From positions 1 through 64,000 of IMG/VR virus record IMGVR_UViG_3300033146_001059: a stretch of DNA of 64,000 nucleotides; one strand, 5' to 3'. The notes beneath the pieces are model-generated. The model was not told the DNA's origin and made no database searches. It worked only from the letters and a program-made list of their open reading frames with translations. Position 1 is the first letter of the stretch. Each line of letters opens with the position of its first letter. The position numbers were made by a program, and so were the translations under genes. Positions 52,365 through 59,752 of this stretch are shown piece by piece. Source of the DNA: a virus.

Positions 52365-52514
52365 ATGGGATTCAGAAAGCGTATTAAATTGAAACTTTCT
52401 ATAATGCTTGATCGTAAATTGAAAGTTCGTATAAGACCACGTACAGATGCTGATATTATATTAGATCAGATGCAATTAAGACAAGAAATTAATCAATTAA
52501 ACAGTGAAAATTAA
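52365..52514 (+). CDS. Small basic protein
   Basis: 49 residues (MGFRKRIKLKLSIMLDRKLK), strongly basic then a helical Gln-rich tail. Two bases after the previous stop and six before the next start. Unrecognised. Confidence 0.5.
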   Translation: MGFRKRIKLKLSIMLDRKLKVRIRPRTDADIILDQMQLRQEINQLNSEN

Positions 52515-52520
52515 AATAAA

Positions 52521-52976
52521 ATGGAAAAGTTGACAGATATATTGGCGGATGTATTACTGATGCTAAAAGATGGTATGAGCTTAGCAGCGGATCAAATACC
52601 TACATTAATTCAAGATTTCATAAGTTGGGGGATCGTAAAGGAAAGTACGCATGTTATAATTTGGTTGGTTGTAATTATAACTTTAAAGATAGTAGCTAAT
52701 AAATTTGATAAATATAGTTTAACTTATAGAGATATAGTTGAAAAATTAACTGCGGAAGAAGAGAAAGAAGGTTACTATAATAGATACGGATACCTTAAAG
52801 AGGCTAGAGAAGAAGCTACTGGTTTTACTATTGCAAAATATGTGGTATATGCAGCTTTATTTTTCGCTACCCTTCTCTTAATAGGAGAGTTAATGGATGT
52901 TATTAAGATTTTAGTAGCGCCCAGAATTTATCTTATTGAGGAAATTACTAATTTATTAAAACCAGCAGTAAAATAA
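52521..52976 (+). CDS. Holin-like membrane protein
   Basis: 151 residues. Two strong hydrophobic helices (VIIWLVVIITLKIVANK, residues ~43-60, and YVVYAALFFATLLLIGELMD, ~107-127), charged loops and a C-terminal LVAPRIYLIEEITNLLK segment typical of a membrane-protein family near lysis genes in Bacteroidota phages, as I recall it. A lipoprotein-type micro-ORF overlaps its stop, consistent with a lysis cluster. Confidence 0.5.
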   Translation: MEKLTDILADVLLMLKDGMSLAADQIPTLIQDFISWGIVKESTHVIIWLVVIITLKIVANKFDKYSLTYRDIVEKLTAEEEKEGYYNRYGYLKEAREEATGFTIAKYVVYAALFFATLLLIGELMDVIKILVAPRIYLIEEITNLLKPAVK

Positions 52977-53041
52977 TAAAGAGATTTATATTATTAATCA
53001 TGATTGCTGCAGGATTTAGCAGTTGTGGACCTAAAGTTTAG
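52976..53041 (+). CDS. Lipoprotein micro-ORF, o-spanin-like, ATA start
   Basis: Reads (I)KRFILLIMIAAGFSSCGPKV: a lipoprotein signal with lipobox FSSC or SSC, 21 residues long. The first codon would be ATA, overlapping the holin-like stop (TAATA); a single G would make the normal TAATG overlap. A downstream ATG at 53000 removes the basic N-terminus. Its stop is directly followed by the next ATG. Possibly an outer-membrane spanin subunit. Confidence 0.35.
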   Translation: MKRFILLIMIAAGFSSCGPKV

Positions 53042-53182
53042 ATGGCTAACGAATATAAATTGGTAACTGTAAATAAAAAAGTTATTGATTTAGGGTATTT
53101 TAGTGATATAAAAGATGCAATCAAGGTTAGAAAAGATGCAGAAATATCTAACAATAGAAAACCATTAAATAAAAATAATTAA
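53042..53182 (+). CDS. Small AP2-like-fold protein
   Basis: 46 residues: MANEYKLVTVNKKVIDLGYF then SDIKDAIKVRKDAEIS. The LGYF, Ala-rich and RKxAE pattern resembles the second half of AP2-type DNA-binding domains in phage endonucleases. Very short, so tentative. The ATG directly follows the previous TAG. Confidence 0.45.
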   Translation: MANEYKLVTVNKKVIDLGYFSDIKDAIKVRKDAEISNNRKPLNKNN

Positions 53183-53187
53183 AACAT

Positions 53188-53262
53188 AATCCCTCTTAGA
53201 AATCTTACACTGTCGAGGAATTCGACGCCTGATTTTGGTTCTGGAAGAATTTTAGAGGGGTT
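53188..53262 (+). ncRNA. Small hairpin RNA
   Basis: AATCCCTCT (53188-53196) pairs with AGAGGGGTT (53254-53262) around an inner perfect hairpin GTCGA/TCGAC (53212-53226). A T-rich stretch follows. Similar in style to the elements at 49.7 and 51.5 kb. Confidence 0.45.
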
Positions 53263-53278
53263 TATAATATTTTAACTT

Positions 53279-53467
53279 ATGACAATAGGAGAAATAACGA
53301 TTATACTAGTACATACAATATTTATAGTAGCTTTTATAGCTTTAAAAACTGAAGACGTACCTAGAGAATACGCAGGTCTTGCTTTTGCATCTACATTAAT
53401 AACAACAGCAGTATTACTTTTTTATGTCTTTGTGTTATTAGATAATTGGAATACTCAAATATTTTAA
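53279..53467 (+). CDS. Small two-pass membrane protein
   Basis: 62 residues with two hydrophobic helices (ITIILVHTIFIVAFIAL and LITTAVLLFYVFVLL). Unrecognised. A 16-residue frame (53471-53521, MTGFSILIILMHLAYI) follows and may be a leader for the next gene. Confidence 0.55.
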   Translation: MTIGEITIILVHTIFIVAFIALKTEDVPREYAGLAFASTLITTAVLLFYVFVLLDNWNTQIF

Positions 53468-53520
53468 ATTATGACAGGTTTTAGCATATTAATTATTTTG
53501 ATGCATCTTGCATATATATA

Positions 53521-53646
53521 GTGACAACACTTCTAGATATACTAGTTGGTGAAGTGAGTGACACTTTAATAAAAACATTAAGATATTTAGTAATATCTTT
53601 TTGGATTACATTTCTACTTATTAATTGGAATACTAATTTTGGGTAA
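53521..53646 (+). CDS. Micro membrane protein, GTG start
   Basis: 41 residues from GTG 53521 (TAGTG overlap with the 16-residue frame upstream). One hydrophobic helix (LRYLVISFWITFLLINW). Ends 3 bases before the radical SAM gene. Confidence 0.45.
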   Translation: MTTLLDILVGEVSDTLIKTLRYLVISFWITFLLINWNTNFG

Positions 53647-53649
53647 ATT

Positions 53650-54630
53650 ATGGATATTAAAGAACTTGAGGTATTTAACTTTACTAATAATGAATATAAG
53701 GAGTTTGAGAATAATGGTAATACGTACTTATTGAATCAGCACCCTTATTTAGACATTGTACTAACTGACCACTGTAATCAAAATTGTAGTTTTTGTATAG
53801 CTGATTTGATTCATCATAAATTAAATGCAGATTTAATCATCTTTAAAAAAAAAGTTGAATTTGCTATAAATAACATGAATATTGATGAGGTTTTATTACT
53901 TGGAGGAGAACCTACTGTTAGTAATGTTCTTATTCCTATTATAAAATACCTTAAAACCTTACCTCTTAAAAAGATAATCATGACCACAAACGGTATAAGA
54001 TTAGCGAGAGATGAAAAGTATCGAGAAAAAGTATTTTCTAGTGGATTAACACATGTTAATATTTCATTTATGAATATTGAACCTGTTAAACAAGGCGAAA
54101 TTACTGATAATGTATTACCATTAACATTATATGACCTTGCATTAATATATGAAACAGCCAAAAAGAATAAAGTTACTATAAGAATAAATAATAATATTTT
54201 TATAGATAATAATGATACTGTTAATGCTATGCTTAATTTTTATAATACAGTTAAACCTTATTGTGATCAAGTTAAATTTAGCCCTTTATTTGCTGTTGAT
54301 AATTTTAGCGTTGTTAATGTTAAAACAAATTGGGTTAAAGAACATATATTAACTGATGGGTATGTTGATGCTTTATTTACTGCCTTTGAATCAACTATGC
54401 GATCTAAAGTGTTAATTTTAGAAAATCCAATGCAATTTGGTTTCGTAAAAAATACCTTAATACCTTTAAAAATACCTATCATTATGAATTGGAATTTTGG
54501 GAAGTATACAGGTATGATGGATAAAGTTGTTAAAGAAAAGAAGATTAATAATATTAAATTACTTCCTAATAATGAGCTGTCTTTGTCTTGGAACAGAGAA
54601 GACGAGAAGTATTTTATAAAAACTGATTGA
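53650..54630 (+). CDS. Radical SAM enzyme
   Basis: 326 residues. The CX3CX2C cluster motif is at C42, C46 and C49 (DHCNQNCSFC), followed by LLLGGEPT (85-89), the SAM-amino binding motif, and a MTTNGIRL strand. This is a standard N-terminal radical SAM barrel (MoaA-like in order). The C-terminus has no second Cys cluster, so no SPASM domain is evident. It lies directly before a secreted Cys-rich mini-protein, a plausible substrate. Other possibilities are nucleotide or tRNA modification. Confidence 0.85.
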   Translation: MDIKELEVFNFTNNEYKEFENNGNTYLLNQHPYLDIVLTDHCNQNCSFCIADLIHHKLNADLIIFKKKVEFAINNMNIDEVLLLGGEPTVSNVLIPIIKYLKTLPLKKIIMTTNGIRLARDEKYREKVFSSGLTHVNISFMNIEPVKQGEITDNVLPLTLYDLALIYETAKKNKVTIRINNNIFIDNNDTVNAMLNFYNTVKPYCDQVKFSPLFAVDNFSVVNVKTNWVKEHILTDGYVDALFTAFESTMRSKVLILENPMQFGFVKNTLIPLKIPIIMNWNFGKYTGMMDKVVKEKKINNIKLLPNNELSLSWNREDEKYFIKTD

Positions 54631-54632
54631 TT

Positions 54633-54890
54633 GTGAAGAAATTGATGTTGATTTGTTTAATGTTATCTGTATTCATGATGGCACAACCTAAAATACCATC
54701 TCCACCTCGAGAAAAAAGAACTCAAAGTTTTGGTGGTGGTTGTTGGTGTTGTGAAAATTTAGGTGTAGAAGCATGCTGTAACAGATGTGCTAGTGCCCCT
54801 ATTGACGCTGTTTTGCCTGTATTAGCTTTTACTGGCTTAGCTTTGGAAGTATTCATCTATAAAAAGAGATCTCATGGGACATTTAAATAA
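54633..54890 (+). CDS. Secreted Cys-rich mini-protein
   Basis: 85 residues from GTG 54633, two bases after the radical SAM stop. A signal peptide (KKLMLICLMLSVFMMAQ), a Pro-rich segment, a Cys cluster (GGGCWCCENLGVEACCNRC, Cys 37, 39, 40, 48, 49, 52), then PIDAVLPVLAFTGLALEVFI as a C-terminal membrane helix and a basic end. The PID-helix-KK ending is common in short Bacteroidota surface proteins. The Cys cluster next to a radical SAM enzyme makes a thioether-modified peptide conceivable. Confidence 0.65.
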   Translation: MKKLMLICLMLSVFMMAQPKIPSPPREKRTQSFGGGCWCCENLGVEACCNRCASAPIDAVLPVLAFTGLALEVFIYKKRSHGTFK

Positions 54891-55623
54891 ACAAGATAGG
54901 CATGTAAAACGTGCGCTAGCTCTTGATAGGGCCATGACTAAAGTGCAAGATAAAATCTATGCTCTTGGATGGGATAAGCTTGATAAACCTATTGCTCATG
55001 GATGGGAAACGCAGTGGAAGCTACGTGAAGACGTTGCCAGACGCGCAGATTCTTGGCAAATGCAAATGGCTCTAGATGTTGCTAAAATGACCCCTAAGCA
55101 CTGTGACAATAAGAAGTGTTTCAAGGAATATAAACATAGTGAAATGAGATATATTTCACCAGAATACAAAATTGTTGTTAAGTCTAAAAAAGGCGTTAAA
55201 GTATTAATTACCCCTGGCACTAGACGAATTCATAAACATGAGTATGATAAATTACATATACAAGCTCAAAAATGGTTCACTGAAATAACTGAGGTTAATC
55301 CTTGGGGAGGTAGAGAATATAAGATATACATACTCAGACTTTCATTTGAATTAGTGCCGGATATCTCTAGATGTTATATCACTCATAGACAAGTTATTGA
55401 TCCTGTTTTAGAGCAAGAATATGATGAACTGTCAGATGAGTTTGATAAATATATAAATGATGGTACTATGTCGTCACGTTGGTCTCACTCAACTAATAAT
55501 TTTAGAGCTAAGCGTGAAAGAGCTAGATGGCGTAATGCTAAAACTGAAATATTAATGGGTAAAGATCCTGACGATTTAGAATTTGTGCCGAGACTTAAAC
55601 GTGGTTGGGACGATTGGGTATAA
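54874..55623 (+). CDS. Basic early protein, unrecognised
   Basis: 249 residues (MGHLNKQDRHVKRALALDRA), rich in Arg, Lys and Trp, helical at both ends, with a CxxxxC near residue 76 (HCDNKKCF). Overlaps the Cys-rich gene by 17 bases, so it is in the same unit. Could be RNA- or DNA-binding, or a partner of the radical SAM module. No family recognised. Confidence 0.6.
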   Translation: MGHLNKQDRHVKRALALDRAMTKVQDKIYALGWDKLDKPIAHGWETQWKLREDVARRADSWQMQMALDVAKMTPKHCDNKKCFKEYKHSEMRYISPEYKIVVKSKKGVKVLITPGTRRIHKHEYDKLHIQAQKWFTEITEVNPWGGREYKIYILRLSFELVPDISRCYITHRQVIDPVLEQEYDELSDEFDKYINDGTMSSRWSHSTNNFRAKRERARWRNAKTEILMGKDPDDLEFVPRLKRGWDDWV

Positions 55624-55624
55624 T

Positions 55625-55744
55625 ATGGAATATCTAATAAATTATATACAGAATTTAACTTTCTTAGGTGTAATTGGTTGGTTAATAATATTTTCTATAC
55701 TAGGTGATTGGATTTTAGACATAATAAAAGCACTTAAAAAATGA
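55625..55744 (+). CDS. Micro membrane protein
   Basis: 39 residues, MEYLINYIQNLTFLGVIGWL then IIFSILGDWILDIIKALKK: one or two hydrophobic stretches. The stop overlaps the next ATG (ATGA). Confidence 0.5.
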   Translation: MEYLINYIQNLTFLGVIGWLIIFSILGDWILDIIKALKK

Positions 55745-55890
55745 ATATAACAAACTTATTTGAGGAAACAGTAGAATTAATTGAGCTTGGTATATTTGTG
55801 AATTTACTTGCATCCATACTTGTAGGTTTAATAGTTTACGCAATTATAGAACATAAAGTTAAGAAACTTATAGAAAAATGCCAAAAGTAA
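55741..55890 (+). CDS. Micro membrane protein
   Basis: 49 residues (MNITNLFEETVELIELGIFV) with one transmembrane helix (NLLASILVGLIVYAII) and a basic C-terminus. Overlaps both neighbours by a few bases, an arrangement that supports translation. Confidence 0.5.
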   Translation: MNITNLFEETVELIELGIFVNLLASILVGLIVYAIIEHKVKKLIEKCQK

Positions 55891-56063
55891 AATGGGAATA
55901 TGGTCCACAGAAGGGAGATTCTATGGATACAGTAACAATAGAGAAAACGTGGGTTGAGGTTTATGATAATTTTAATAAAACCCATACTTTTCTGGTGTCA
56001 GCGATAGTCGCTGATTATATTGAGAAACTTGAAAATCAAATTGATAATCATGATAATACTTAA
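55878..56063 (+). CDS. Small early protein
   Basis: 61 residues (MPKVKWEYGPQKGDSMDTVT), beta-rich start then an acidic helix. Overlaps genes on both sides by 13-14 bases. Unrecognised. Confidence 0.5.
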   Translation: MPKVKWEYGPQKGDSMDTVTIEKTWVEVYDNFNKTHTFLVSAIVADYIEKLENQIDNHDNT

Positions 56064-56424
56064 TGGAGTAGAGTACAAAGGAGACAATGTTACTACCCAA
56101 GGTGGTAGGGTGTTTGTTGATGGAAAAGAAGCTATACCTATTAAAGAGCATGGTAAATTTGTAGTAAATATAGCTGGAGATATTAAAACTCTCAATGCAC
56201 ACAGTGCCGGGGAAATTAATATAACAGGTAATGTAGCTGAAATTGAATCGCGTAGCAGCAGGATCAATATTCAGGGAAATATTAATGGTAATATTGAGAC
56301 TAGATCAGGTAAAGTATCATGCTGGAACATATCTGGAGGTGTTAAAACTACTTCTGGTAAAGTTGTATGCGAAGAGTTAGTTGGTCCAGCAGAGACAATA
56401 TCAGGAGATATAAAATGTAATTGA
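56050..56424 (+). CDS. Beta-solenoid-like repeat protein
   Basis: 124 residues from ATG 56050 (MIILNGVEYKGDNVTTQGGR); the longer start at 56020 is less likely. Short repeats of INITGNV / INIQGNI / IETRSGKV / VKTTSGKVV form a bactofilin-like beta-solenoid. The NGVEYKGxNV...GGRVFVDGK start is of a kind common in phages. Polymer-forming or adhesive role is inferred. Confidence 0.6.
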   Translation: MIILNGVEYKGDNVTTQGGRVFVDGKEAIPIKEHGKFVVNIAGDIKTLNAHSAGEINITGNVAEIESRSSRINIQGNINGNIETRSGKVSCWNISGGVKTTSGKVVCEELVGPAETISGDIKCN

Positions 56425-56425
56425 T

Positions 56426-56662
56426 ATGAGAAAATGGATTAAAGTATTATTTGCCATCACAGTGTGGTATTTAGTTGGAACTTTTTATTTTTTGTCATTT
56501 AATATAGTCAATTGGTCCTCGGGAGGTAGATTTTTAATAGTATCATTTATGCTAATTTCATCTATTGTAGTATATTTTACAGCTTTATTTGATGACACAA
56601 TTAAAACGGAAGAATATAGAAATATGCATCAGTGTAAATTTGATTATCTGTCCAAAGTTTAG
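56426..56662 (+). CDS. Small two-pass membrane protein
   Basis: 78 residues, two helices (VLFAITVWYLVGTFYFLSF and FLIVSFMLISSIVVYFTALF). Its 3' end overlaps the convergent minus-strand homing-nuclease-like gene by 62 bases, which may reflect insertion of that gene. Confidence 0.55.
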   Translation: MRKWIKVLFAITVWYLVGTFYFLSFNIVNWSSGGRFLIVSFMLISSIVVYFTALFDDTIKTEEYRNMHQCKFDYLSKV

Positions 56663-57056
56663 GTAAGTTTTTACCACATTTTGGGCAGCCATGTATTACT
56701 TTTGTACGTAGATGAGTTATAGTTTTTTGTTTAAATTCATCGTGAATAGGACAAATTATAGTGACTGGAGTTTTTCCATTTATATAATTTACTTTAGAAT
56801 AATCAAATTTATCTCTACACTTAAAATTAGCATGTTTAATAAACCAATCATTTTTATCTAATGCTGTATGTACTGATGGTTTTCTTCCACGGTCCTTTCG
56901 TAGCATATCTCTAGGAGAAGCTAAATATTTAATATATAAAGAATCCTTTATTAGTAATTTTATATCGTTTTTAGTGTAGATTTCTAGTACAGTAATATCT
57001 GGATATATTAAGGATAATTCAAATATAAATTCTTCATGTGATTTGTATGCTGACAT
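56601..57056 (-). CDS. Zinc-finger homing-endonuclease-type protein (DUF723-like)
   Basis: 151 residues on the strand opposite to its neighbours. KFDYSKVNYINGKTPVTIIC, then CPIHDEF and HGCPKCG give the CPxHxxF...GCPxCG zinc pattern found in phage homing nucleases. No HNH catalytic block is visible, so it may be a DNA-binding remnant. It overlaps the end of the upstream gene and has its own short leader. Confidence 0.6.
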   Translation of the reverse strand: MSAYKSHEEFIFELSLIYPDITVLEIYTKNDIKLLIKDSLYIKYLASPRDMLRKDRGRKPSVHTALDKNDWFIKHANFKCRDKFDYSKVNYINGKTPVTIICPIHDEFKQKTITHLRTKVIHGCPKCGKNLPKLWTDNQIYTDAYFYILPF

Positions 57057-57116
57057 AACTAGATTTTAATATAATATACAAAATAAATAATTAATAACCC
57101 ATTAATATTAAAGCTA

Positions 57117-57770
57117 ATGGCTATAAAAATTAAGGATAAAAATAAGCTCTTTTTCGTTTCAGATTGTCATTTTGGTCACTTTAATATTATTAGACTTGCT
57201 CAACGCATGGATAATACTATTATTGAGCCTGATGTTGCAGGAGCTAGGGGAACAGCAAGTACTCCAATAGAATTTAAAAGTGCGGATGCTATGAATGATG
57301 AGATTATTCGTAGATGGAATCAGATTGTACCTGCAGATGCAGTAGTAATAGATCTTGGTGACTTTATGTTTAAGTTACCTATGAAAAAAGCTGCACCTAT
57401 TCTTAAGAGATTGAACTTTAAGGAGATTCATTTTATTAAAGGTAATCACGGTAGAAATTATTATAAAGAATTCGAAAATGTTGGACGCAAAGTTGTAGTG
57501 CATGATAGAGATATTGTACACATAATTGTTGACGATGACGAATTCGATGACGGAAAATGTGAATTCCAAGTTTGCCATTACCCTTTATATGAACATGATC
57601 GTAAATTTAAAGGGGCATTTCATTTATTTGGGCATACCCACAAAGATCTTTATTACAGTAAAGTAGCTTTACATGTAGGTATTGATACATGGAATTTAAG
57701 GCCTGCATCATATCAAGAAATACTTACTCGTATGTATGTAAGAGCTGCGGATGATAAGTTGTGGAAGTAA
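57117..57770 (+). CDS. Calcineurin-like metallophosphoesterase
   Basis: 217 residues with the full motif set: FFVSDCHFGHFN (DxH), VVIDLGDFMF (GD), HFIKGNHGRNY (GNH), CHYPLYEHDR (H) and LFGHTHKD (GHTH). A two-metal phosphatase or phosphodiesterase acting on nucleotides or nucleic acid. It is flanked by two minus-strand homing-type genes. Confidence 0.85.
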   Translation: MAIKIKDKNKLFFVSDCHFGHFNIIRLAQRMDNTIIEPDVAGARGTASTPIEFKSADAMNDEIIRRWNQIVPADAVVIDLGDFMFKLPMKKAAPILKRLNFKEIHFIKGNHGRNYYKEFENVGRKVVVHDRDIVHIIVDDDEFDDGKCEFQVCHYPLYEHDRKFKGAFHLFGHTHKDLYYSKVALHVGIDTWNLRPASYQEILTRMYVRAADDKLWK

Positions 57771-58064
57771 AAAACATTCTGTATCTCCTCCAAAATTAAT
57801 TTGTGGAGTATACTTTGAATGTTTAAACTTTCTATGTAATTCATGTTCTAAATCAAATATAGTTTTAGCAGAACCCTCTATTATACGTAATATTTTATAA
57901 TTATATGGCATTCTTATTGAATTTCCATTATGAAATTTATACTTGATAGAGTTAAATATTTTACCTATTTTGATAAATTTTTCAGTATCATTATAACATC
58001 CTATAATATAAACTTTAAAGGATGTAAAATGTGTAGATATTTTGGCTTTTTTCTCCCAATTCAT
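57708..58064 (-). CDS. GIY-YIG-fold (T5orf172-like) small protein
   Basis: 118 residues. KVYIIGCYNDTEKFIKIGKI, then LRIIEGSAKTIFDLEHELHR and INFGGDTECF follow the T5orf172/GIY-YIG order (YI...KIG, then E..LH..F, then G.TE.F). Opposite strand to its surroundings and overlaps the phosphoesterase end by 63 bases. Compact mobile nuclease-like gene. Confidence 0.6.
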   Translation of the reverse strand: MNWEKKAKISTHFTSFKVYIIGCYNDTEKFIKIGKIFNSIKYKFHNGNSIRMPYNYKILRIIEGSAKTIFDLEHELHRKFKHSKYTPQINFGGDTECFLLPQLIIRSSYIHTSKYFLI

Positions 58065-58093
58065 AATATAAATATATAAAAATAAAAAGAAAC

Positions 58094-58279
58094 ATGAAAG
58101 TATTTAAAGGGTTATTCTTTGTGATATTAACTATAGCAGCTACTGTGAATTTTATTTATGGTTCAGTTGCAGCAGTTGGTGCACCAGACAATGAAGCTTT
58201 TCTTATGGCTCTTATTCAGATAGCTTTTACATTGTTATTTATTATATTAATTAAAAACATGTATAAGAATAATGTATAA
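58094..58279 (+). CDS. Small two-pass membrane protein
   Basis: 61 residues, two helices (LFFVILTIAATVNFIYGSV and LMALIQIAFTLLFIILI). Overlaps the next gene by 8 bases. Unrecognised. Confidence 0.55.
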   Translation: MKVFKGLFFVILTIAATVNFIYGSVAAVGAPDNEAFLMALIQIAFTLLFIILIKNMYKNNV

Positions 58280-58580
58280 ATTAACTAGAATAGGAAATTA
58301 TGGAAAAGAGACGAACGAATATATTGGAGCTTTTACTGAAGCTTACAGTGTAACATACGGAATACCAGAGAAAAAGAATATTGTTAACGAGCTCCCACCA
58401 CTTGTGGGCGATGGGTTAGTTGTGCGAGGTTCTATTTCTGTGTGCGATAATTGTAATACTCATTGGAGAACGACAGAGATAACTAAAGTTGTTGATATTG
58501 ATCGTGGTTGGATGATTACTACTAAAAATAGTTTATATAAACTTGTAAAATGGAATCCAGGTGATAGTAAAACAGAATAA
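58272..58580 (+). CDS. Early protein with CxxC
   Basis: 102 residues. SVCDNCNTHWRTTEITKVVD has a CxxC that could bind metal with His; the C-terminal part looks like a small SH3-like barrel (WMITTKNSLYKLV). Unrecognised. Confidence 0.55.
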   Translation: MYKLTRIGNYGKETNEYIGAFTEAYSVTYGIPEKKNIVNELPPLVGDGLVVRGSISVCDNCNTHWRTTEITKVVDIDRGWMITTKNSLYKLVKWNPGDSKTE

Positions 58581-59133
58581 ATTATTGGCGAAGTTTCTTG
58601 ATTGGACATATGTTCCTTGGAATGATAGGGATAAATATGATTTTAATTTTCCTTACCCATTTGACAAGAAAGACATAAAAATAGAGCGAATTGAAAGAGT
58701 AGAAGGCACTACACATGTTATCAATACTAAAGTGACACACATACCAACTGGCACATCAATTGTACCTCCTATGCTATTTAAAATGGCGTGTAAAGATACA
58801 TTTGTACCTGGCTGGTATGCTACAAGCTTTCCATTTCCATTTGCTAAACGCAAAGGATGGACTCCTTTTCATTATAAAGGGAGGAATAATCTTGCGCTTA
58901 ATTTTGATACGAGTTTGGATGCCTTAGTGCCTGTTGTTAATAAATTAGCAGAAAATGGGTTTAATATTCGTATTGCTGTATATTCTCCTGATAATATTCC
59001 TTATAAATATTCTGTAACATTTGACGGTGTTAATTATACTATTGATGGAAATATGGTAAAAGCAATATATGGAGCATGTGTAGCAGCAGTAAAGAAATTT
59101 AATTTAAATAATTTAAAAAATGAGCGAGACTAA
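58561..59133 (+). CDS. Early protein, phage ABA-sandwich-like
   Basis: 190 residues from GTG 58561; no ATG is available near the N-terminus. Trp/Pro-rich first half (FLDWTYVPWNDRDKYDFNFP). The second half (SLDALVPVVNKLAENGFNIR, then YGACVAAVKKFN) resembles the small alpha-beta-alpha sandwich seen in many phage early proteins. Function unknown. Confidence 0.55.
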   Translation: MIVKQNKLLAKFLDWTYVPWNDRDKYDFNFPYPFDKKDIKIERIERVEGTTHVINTKVTHIPTGTSIVPPMLFKMACKDTFVPGWYATSFPFPFAKRKGWTPFHYKGRNNLALNFDTSLDALVPVVNKLAENGFNIRIAVYSPDNIPYKYSVTFDGVNYTIDGNMVKAIYGACVAAVKKFNLNNLKNERD

Positions 59134-59506
59134 AGGCAACGTGTCATTCGGTTTTGATGGCACTTTAGATAGAGCGGATGTCGAGGACTATGCCGCTGAA
59201 CTAATTGGATTGGGATTTAATGTTCACATTTTAACATTAAGAGAACCTCAAGATGAGAACGAAGCACAACTTATAGACAACTCGGATCTTTTCGATGTTG
59301 CTAATCAACTTGGAATACCGGCAGAGAATATCATGTTTACTAGCTATCTTCCTAAATATAATATACTTATAGATTCTAATATGATATTTCATTTAGATGA
59401 TAGTGAAGTAGAGCTTGAAGAAATAAGTAAATTAACTAGTGTAATAGCTATAAATGTAAATAAAAATGATTTTAGAAAATCTTGTGATCGATGTCTCGGA
59501 CTATAA
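59120..59506 (+). CDS. HAD-like protein lacking the nucleophile Asp
   Basis: 128 residues. VSFGFDGTLDR aligns with the HAD motif DxDGT, but the first Asp, the nucleophile, is Gly. VHILTLR fits motif II, and IFHLDDSEVE fits the C-terminal acidic motif. The phage form is probably catalytically impaired or has shifted function. It resembles short HAD proteins that handle nucleotides. Overlaps its neighbours. Confidence 0.6.
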   Translation: MSETKGNVSFGFDGTLDRADVEDYAAELIGLGFNVHILTLREPQDENEAQLIDNSDLFDVANQLGIPAENIMFTSYLPKYNILIDSNMIFHLDDSEVELEEISKLTSVIAINVNKNDFRKSCDRCLGL

Positions 59507-59591
59507 TTTTCTTATATTAATATTTTATGGTTTAGTATGTTATGCTACGGGACTTTATGTTGGTAATAAAATATGTAAAGATAAAAACTAA
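59466..59591 (+). CDS. Micro membrane protein
   Basis: 41 residues (MILENLVIDVSDYNFLILIF) with one helix (FLILIFYGLVCYATGLYVG) and a basic tail. Overlaps the HAD-like gene by 41 bases and the next start by one base (TAATG). Confidence 0.45.
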   Translation: MILENLVIDVSDYNFLILIFYGLVCYATGLYVGNKICKDKN

Positions 59592-59752
59592 TGGAAAACT
59601 TAATGATGTTTGAGGGTACCATTGGTAACCTTTTTAAAATGTTTGGAGCTATTATAGTGCTAGCATTCTTTTTTAACGCTGGAAGAGATTCCAAAAAACA
59701 AATTAGAGATGAAGATAAAGACGATAAAGTTCAAGATCAAAAAGAAGATTGA
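59591..59752 (+). CDS. Small membrane-anchored protein with charged tail
   Basis: 53 residues. One helix (MFGAIIVLAFFFNAG) then a highly charged tail (DSKKQIRDEDKDDKVQDQKE). Its end overlaps the nucleotidyltransferase-like gene by 44 bases in another frame. Confidence 0.5.
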   Translation: MENLMMFEGTIGNLFKMFGAIIVLAFFFNAGRDSKKQIRDEDKDDKVQDQKED

